Source: Fidelibacterota bacterium SCGC AAA003-L08
GTDB lineage: Bacteria; Fidelibacterota; Marinisomatia; SCGC-AAA003-L08; D37C17
Length of the DNA stretch: 33,092 bases
Assembly (NCBI GenBank): GCA_000405805.1
Contig: ASPJ01000012.1
Span: forward strand, 1-33,092
Reading direction: 5' to 3'
Shown here: positions 30,881 through 33,092 of the stretch, in pieces
Layout of the letters: every line of letters starts with the position of its first letter
Numbering within the stretch: position 1 is the first letter of the stretch
The notes under the pieces: model-generated
The model's input: the letters and a program-made list of their open reading frames with translations, nothing else
Databases searched by the model: none
What the model was told of the DNA's origin: nothing
Made by a program: the position numbers and the translations under genes

Positions 30881-31942
30881 ATGAAAAATACGACTATAAT
30901 TATACTATTTTATTTTGTTTTAGTTTCTAATTTATTTGGGCAATGAGCACTCTGAAGTAATCCTACACTCCCAGTTGGGAGTTCTGATAAAGGAGTTGGC
31001 CTTTGGTCTGGGCAAATAATGGGAAGTCTAGATTGTTCTTATGAATATCTTGATTGGCAACATGGCGATATTGGTGAAGGATATCCACATTCTGGTTTAT
31101 TGAATTCTTATATTATGAATCCAGCATTAACAATTGGATTATCAGATTATTTTAATTTTACTATTTCTAAAGCTATTGGCATCCGCATCATGGATTATAA
31201 TGAAGTCCCCGGTGAGAACCAAACTCCACACCATAGAGATGAAGGAACTCATGAGCCATTTTCAAATGTAAATGAAGGTATTTTTGGGGATGCAAGATTA
31301 TTGTTGCGTTATCTAATATTAAATGATGGTATGCAGGGGAATCGACTATTTATTGGCACTGGTTTAGCTATTCCTTCTAAAAACAGATTAACTAAAAGTC
31401 CATTTTTATATGATACCGTACTTAATGATGAGGGTCAAGAGGAAAAAATATATCCAGAACATCGTCATTTTGCAATGAGCGAAGGGACTTATCAGTGGAT
31501 TGGAGAATTACAATTTTTTAGGAAGTTAACCCCTCCCATTATTTTTTGGGGAGTATCTACTTCAATAGCATATCCTATATCAGAAAGTAAAGAGGGGTTT
31601 TTATCCCCAATTCGATTGGATTTCTCAGGTACATTATTAACCCAAAAAATAAAATTTATTAATGCTGCATTAGGCGTATATATGCAGTACAAATATTCAG
31701 GAGCAGCACAATGGAATGGTCTTGAAACTAAGAACTCAAAAGGGTCAGTTATCACTCCGGGGTTTGGATTTATATGGACGACACAAAACAAATTAGGTAT
31801 TGCTCTGAATATATTATTCCCTCAACTTTTATCAGGGAATTTAGCAATGATTGAATCAGAGCCAGATCAGAATTTAAATGCTGTTCAATTATCATTAGGA
31901 GTTCGAAAAACATTTGATTATATAATCCCATTTTTAGAGTAG
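30881..31942 (+). CDS. Candidate exported selenoprotein with UxxU motif; outer-membrane barrel-like protein
   Basis: One continuous frame of 354 codons encodes MKNTTIIILFYFVLVSNLFG-Gln, then UGA (30944-30946)-Ala-Leu-UGA (30953-30955). It continues SNPTLPVGSSDKGVGLWSG and about 310 more residues with no other stop. The UGAs are residues 22 and 25, right after the predicted signal cleavage site. Read as selenocysteine, they form a UxxU redox-type motif equivalent to CxxC. The rest is rich in alternating beta strands (GLSDYFNFTISKAIGIRI, DARLLLRYLILND, FIGTGLAIPSKNR), suggesting an outer-membrane barrel of the MetA-pathway/transporter-like type. It also has a His-rich loop (HHRDEGTHEP). A SECIS-like hairpin follows the UGAs. 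ATG 31019 could start a truncated product, but it lacks a signal peptide and a ribosome binding site. A decayed gene is the main alternative. Confidence 0.6.
30967..30982 (+). promoter_or_regulatory. SECIS-like hairpin (candidate selenocysteine insertion element)
   Basis: A perfect 6-bp stem ACTCCC / GGGAGT closes the tetraloop AGTT. The loop begins 17 bases after the second UGA and 26 bases after the first. Bacterial SECIS elements usually place the apical loop about 16-37 bases after the UGA and have a G among the first two loop bases. Both conditions are met for both UGAs. TCCT (30961-30964) and AGGA (30991-30994) could form a lower stem. Confidence 0.5.
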
Positions 31943-32043
31943 TCCTCTGTTACATTCTGTTATAATCTTGGCTTTGTTATTTATTGCATCGTGTCTTAAT
32001 ATTAGAATAGTTTAAAATAATCAATTTTATTGAAGGTAAAATT

Positions 32044-33092
32044 ATGAATCAGATTAAATTTATAGCCATTATGTTTTTTGTTTTTGGAATTTCCTATGCA
32101 CAAGAAAATATTGGAGGCAGACCATATAGTTTTGATAATACTAACCTTAGATTAGATATCCCCCTGTTTGCAACGATAGGTATTGATGTAGATGAATTAC
32201 TAAATGAAGATGCTAACCGACCTAGTCCTGCACCGTTTAGATATGGTTATCGATATGATACAAATATCAATATAAATACTCACGGTTCATGGGAAGTTTT
32301 AGATAATGGAGATTCAATTTGGAGATTATCTATTCACTCTGAAGGTGCATACTCTATAGGGTTTGTGTATGATAATTTTATCCTCCCTGAGGGTGCTACA
32401 TTATATATTTATAATGCAGACGATATTATACTTGGAGGATATACTTCAGCGAATAATGCAGATGCATTTTCTACTCCACAATTGCCAGGGGATATATGTA
32501 CGCTCGAATATTATGAACCAGTAGGAACTGAAGAACTAGCTAATATTAGTATTAATAGAATAATCCATGATTATAAAGATTTTTATAATATGATGAATAA
32601 TCGCGATGAATGTGGGACTAATGTAGTATGTCCAGAGGCTGATCCATATGAAGATGAAATAAACTCAGCAGCTCATTTAGATATGAATGGATGGATGTGT
32701 TCTGGAGGCATGTTAAATAATACATCCAATGATTTAACACCATATTTTTTAACAGCTAATCATTGTACTCAAGGAGAGAATTTTAATACATTTAGATTTT
32801 ATTTTAATTATGCAACTACATCCTGCAGTGGTTCTTGGGCAAGTATGGGAAGTTATGCATATGGTTCTCAAAATAAATGGTCTTCTAATGATTTTTCAGG
32901 TAGTAGTAATATCACTGGACCTGATATTTCTTTAGTAGAGATTACTGGGAATGTACTTGATTCATGGAATGTATTTTATGCGGGATGGAATGTTAATACT
33001 GGATCTACTCAATCAGCTGAAGTTGGAGTTCATCACCCTGGTGGTGAGCCCAAACAAATCAGTTTTGCAACAGGGACAGCATATACGAATGG
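32044..33092 (+). CDS. Secreted trypsin-fold serine protease, lysyl-endopeptidase-like (3' end cut by window)
   Basis: The frame runs from ATG 32044 to the window edge with no stop: 349 residues plus two bases. The signal peptide is MNQIKFIAIMFFVFGISYAQ. A propeptide-like region of about 180 residues follows, including a beta-rich part (SIHSEGAYSIGFVYDNFILP). The protease domain opens with cysteines, then CSGGMLNNTSNDLTPYFLTA and NHC, giving catalytic His240. Asp294 in GPDISLVEI is the likely second triad residue, and GVHHPGGEPKQIS is also typical of lysyl endopeptidases. The catalytic serine lies beyond the window. It is probably secreted to degrade environmental protein. A ribosome binding site (gaaggt) precedes ATG. 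Confidence 0.88.
   Translation, partial: MNQIKFIAIMFFVFGISYAQENIGGRPYSFDNTNLRLDIPLFATIGIDVDELLNEDANRPSPAPFRYGYRYDTNININTHGSWEVLDNGDSIWRLSIHSEGAYSIGFVYDNFILPEGATLYIYNADDIILGGYTSANNADAFSTPQLPGDICTLEYYEPVGTEELANISINRIIHDYKDFYNMMNNRDECGTNVVCPEADPYEDEINSAAHLDMNGWMCSGGMLNNTSNDLTPYFLTANHCTQGENFNTFRFYFNYATTSCSGSWASMGSYAYGSQNKWSSNDFSGSSNITGPDISLVEITGNVLDSWNVFYAGWNVNTGSTQSAEVGVHHPGGEPKQISFATGTAYTN

Noticed and set aside
30944..30955. TGA reassigned to Trp or Gly throughout the genome
   Set aside because: Several clear genes end at TGA with the next gene overlapping correctly (for example 216-218, 6286-6288), and no other conserved gene here contains an internal in-frame TGA.
30941..30960. Two compensating frameshifts causing the two TGAs
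   Set aside because: Signal peptide and downstream protein are already in the same frame, and the codons between and after the TGAs read as plausible protein without any shift.
31019..31942. Start of the barrel-like protein at ATG 31019
   Set aside because: No ribosome binding site and no signal peptide, whereas the in-frame upstream ATG 30881 has both and the intervening residues look coding.
1..33092. tRNA, rRNA, CRISPR array, insertion sequence or prophage
   Set aside because: No cloverleaf-like or rRNA segments, no regularly spaced repeats, and no transposase, integrase or phage genes were seen by reading; tRNAscan-SE and a repeat finder were not available.

Overview
The window comes from a strongly AT-rich (about 30% GC by eye), Gram-negative-type (diderm) bacterial genome. 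It encodes lipid A synthesis (LpxB, LpxK), LptD, a lipoprotein with a lipobox, a MoxR/DUF58 pair, and secreted proteins with dockerin-like calcium repeats. The style (MKK-type signal peptides ending in FGQ, dockerin-type repeats, a lysyl-endopeptidase-like secreted protease, very AT-rich genes) suggests a marine bacterium of the FCB group, possibly Candidatus Marinimicrobia (SAR406). That assignment is inferred from style, not from a marker-gene search.

Layout. 1-1074: the end of a glycosyltransferase and a second, GT2-type glycosyltransferase. 1076-1585: a small membrane protein on the minus strand. 1704-5346: a lipid A block of Gfo/Idh/MocA oxidoreductase, lpxB, a DUF374 acyltransferase interrupted by a frameshift, and lpxK. 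5366-6923: a cysteine-rich dockerin protein, a remnant signal-peptide ORF, a DUF971 protein and a HAD hydrolase. 6920-9153 (minus): MATE exporter and glycerophosphodiesterase. 9242-13051: dnaA (interrupted by a frameshift), a response regulator, a histidine kinase and an SSB. 13147-14613: a small basic exported protein, a strong terminator and a TPR lipoprotein. 14610-16474 (minus): DUF58 and MoxR. 16569-19120: rlmN, a Bax-inhibitor-1 family protein and a tandem pair of about 70-residue membrane proteins. 19183-30853 (minus): ten closely packed genes, lptD-ptsN-hisS-thiI-xthA-trmH family-cbs-GT2-GT2-DUF3108-like. 30881-33092: an outer-membrane protein and a secreted serine protease cut by the window edge.

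The most exciting observation is at 30881-31942. A signal peptide and a complete barrel-like protein lie in one continuous frame, interrupted only by two UGA codons three codons apart, directly after the predicted signal cleavage site (FGQ-UGA-Ala-Leu-UGA-Ser). Eleven bases downstream lies a perfect 6-bp GC-rich hairpin with an AGUU loop. Its position and loop composition fit bacterial SECIS elements for both UGAs. I read this as a candidate exported selenoprotein with a UxxU redox motif. TGA is a true stop elsewhere in the window, so general recoding is unlikely.

Two other genes are interrupted by single-base length differences in short A runs: the DUF374 acyltransferase (one extra A) and dnaA (one A missing). 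dnaA is essential, so assembly error is the leading explanation, but both merit a read-level check. No tRNA, rRNA, CRISPR array, insertion sequence or prophage was recognised. No gene-free stretch exceeds 300 bases; the longest is 18398-18618, which holds 11-bp direct repeats.
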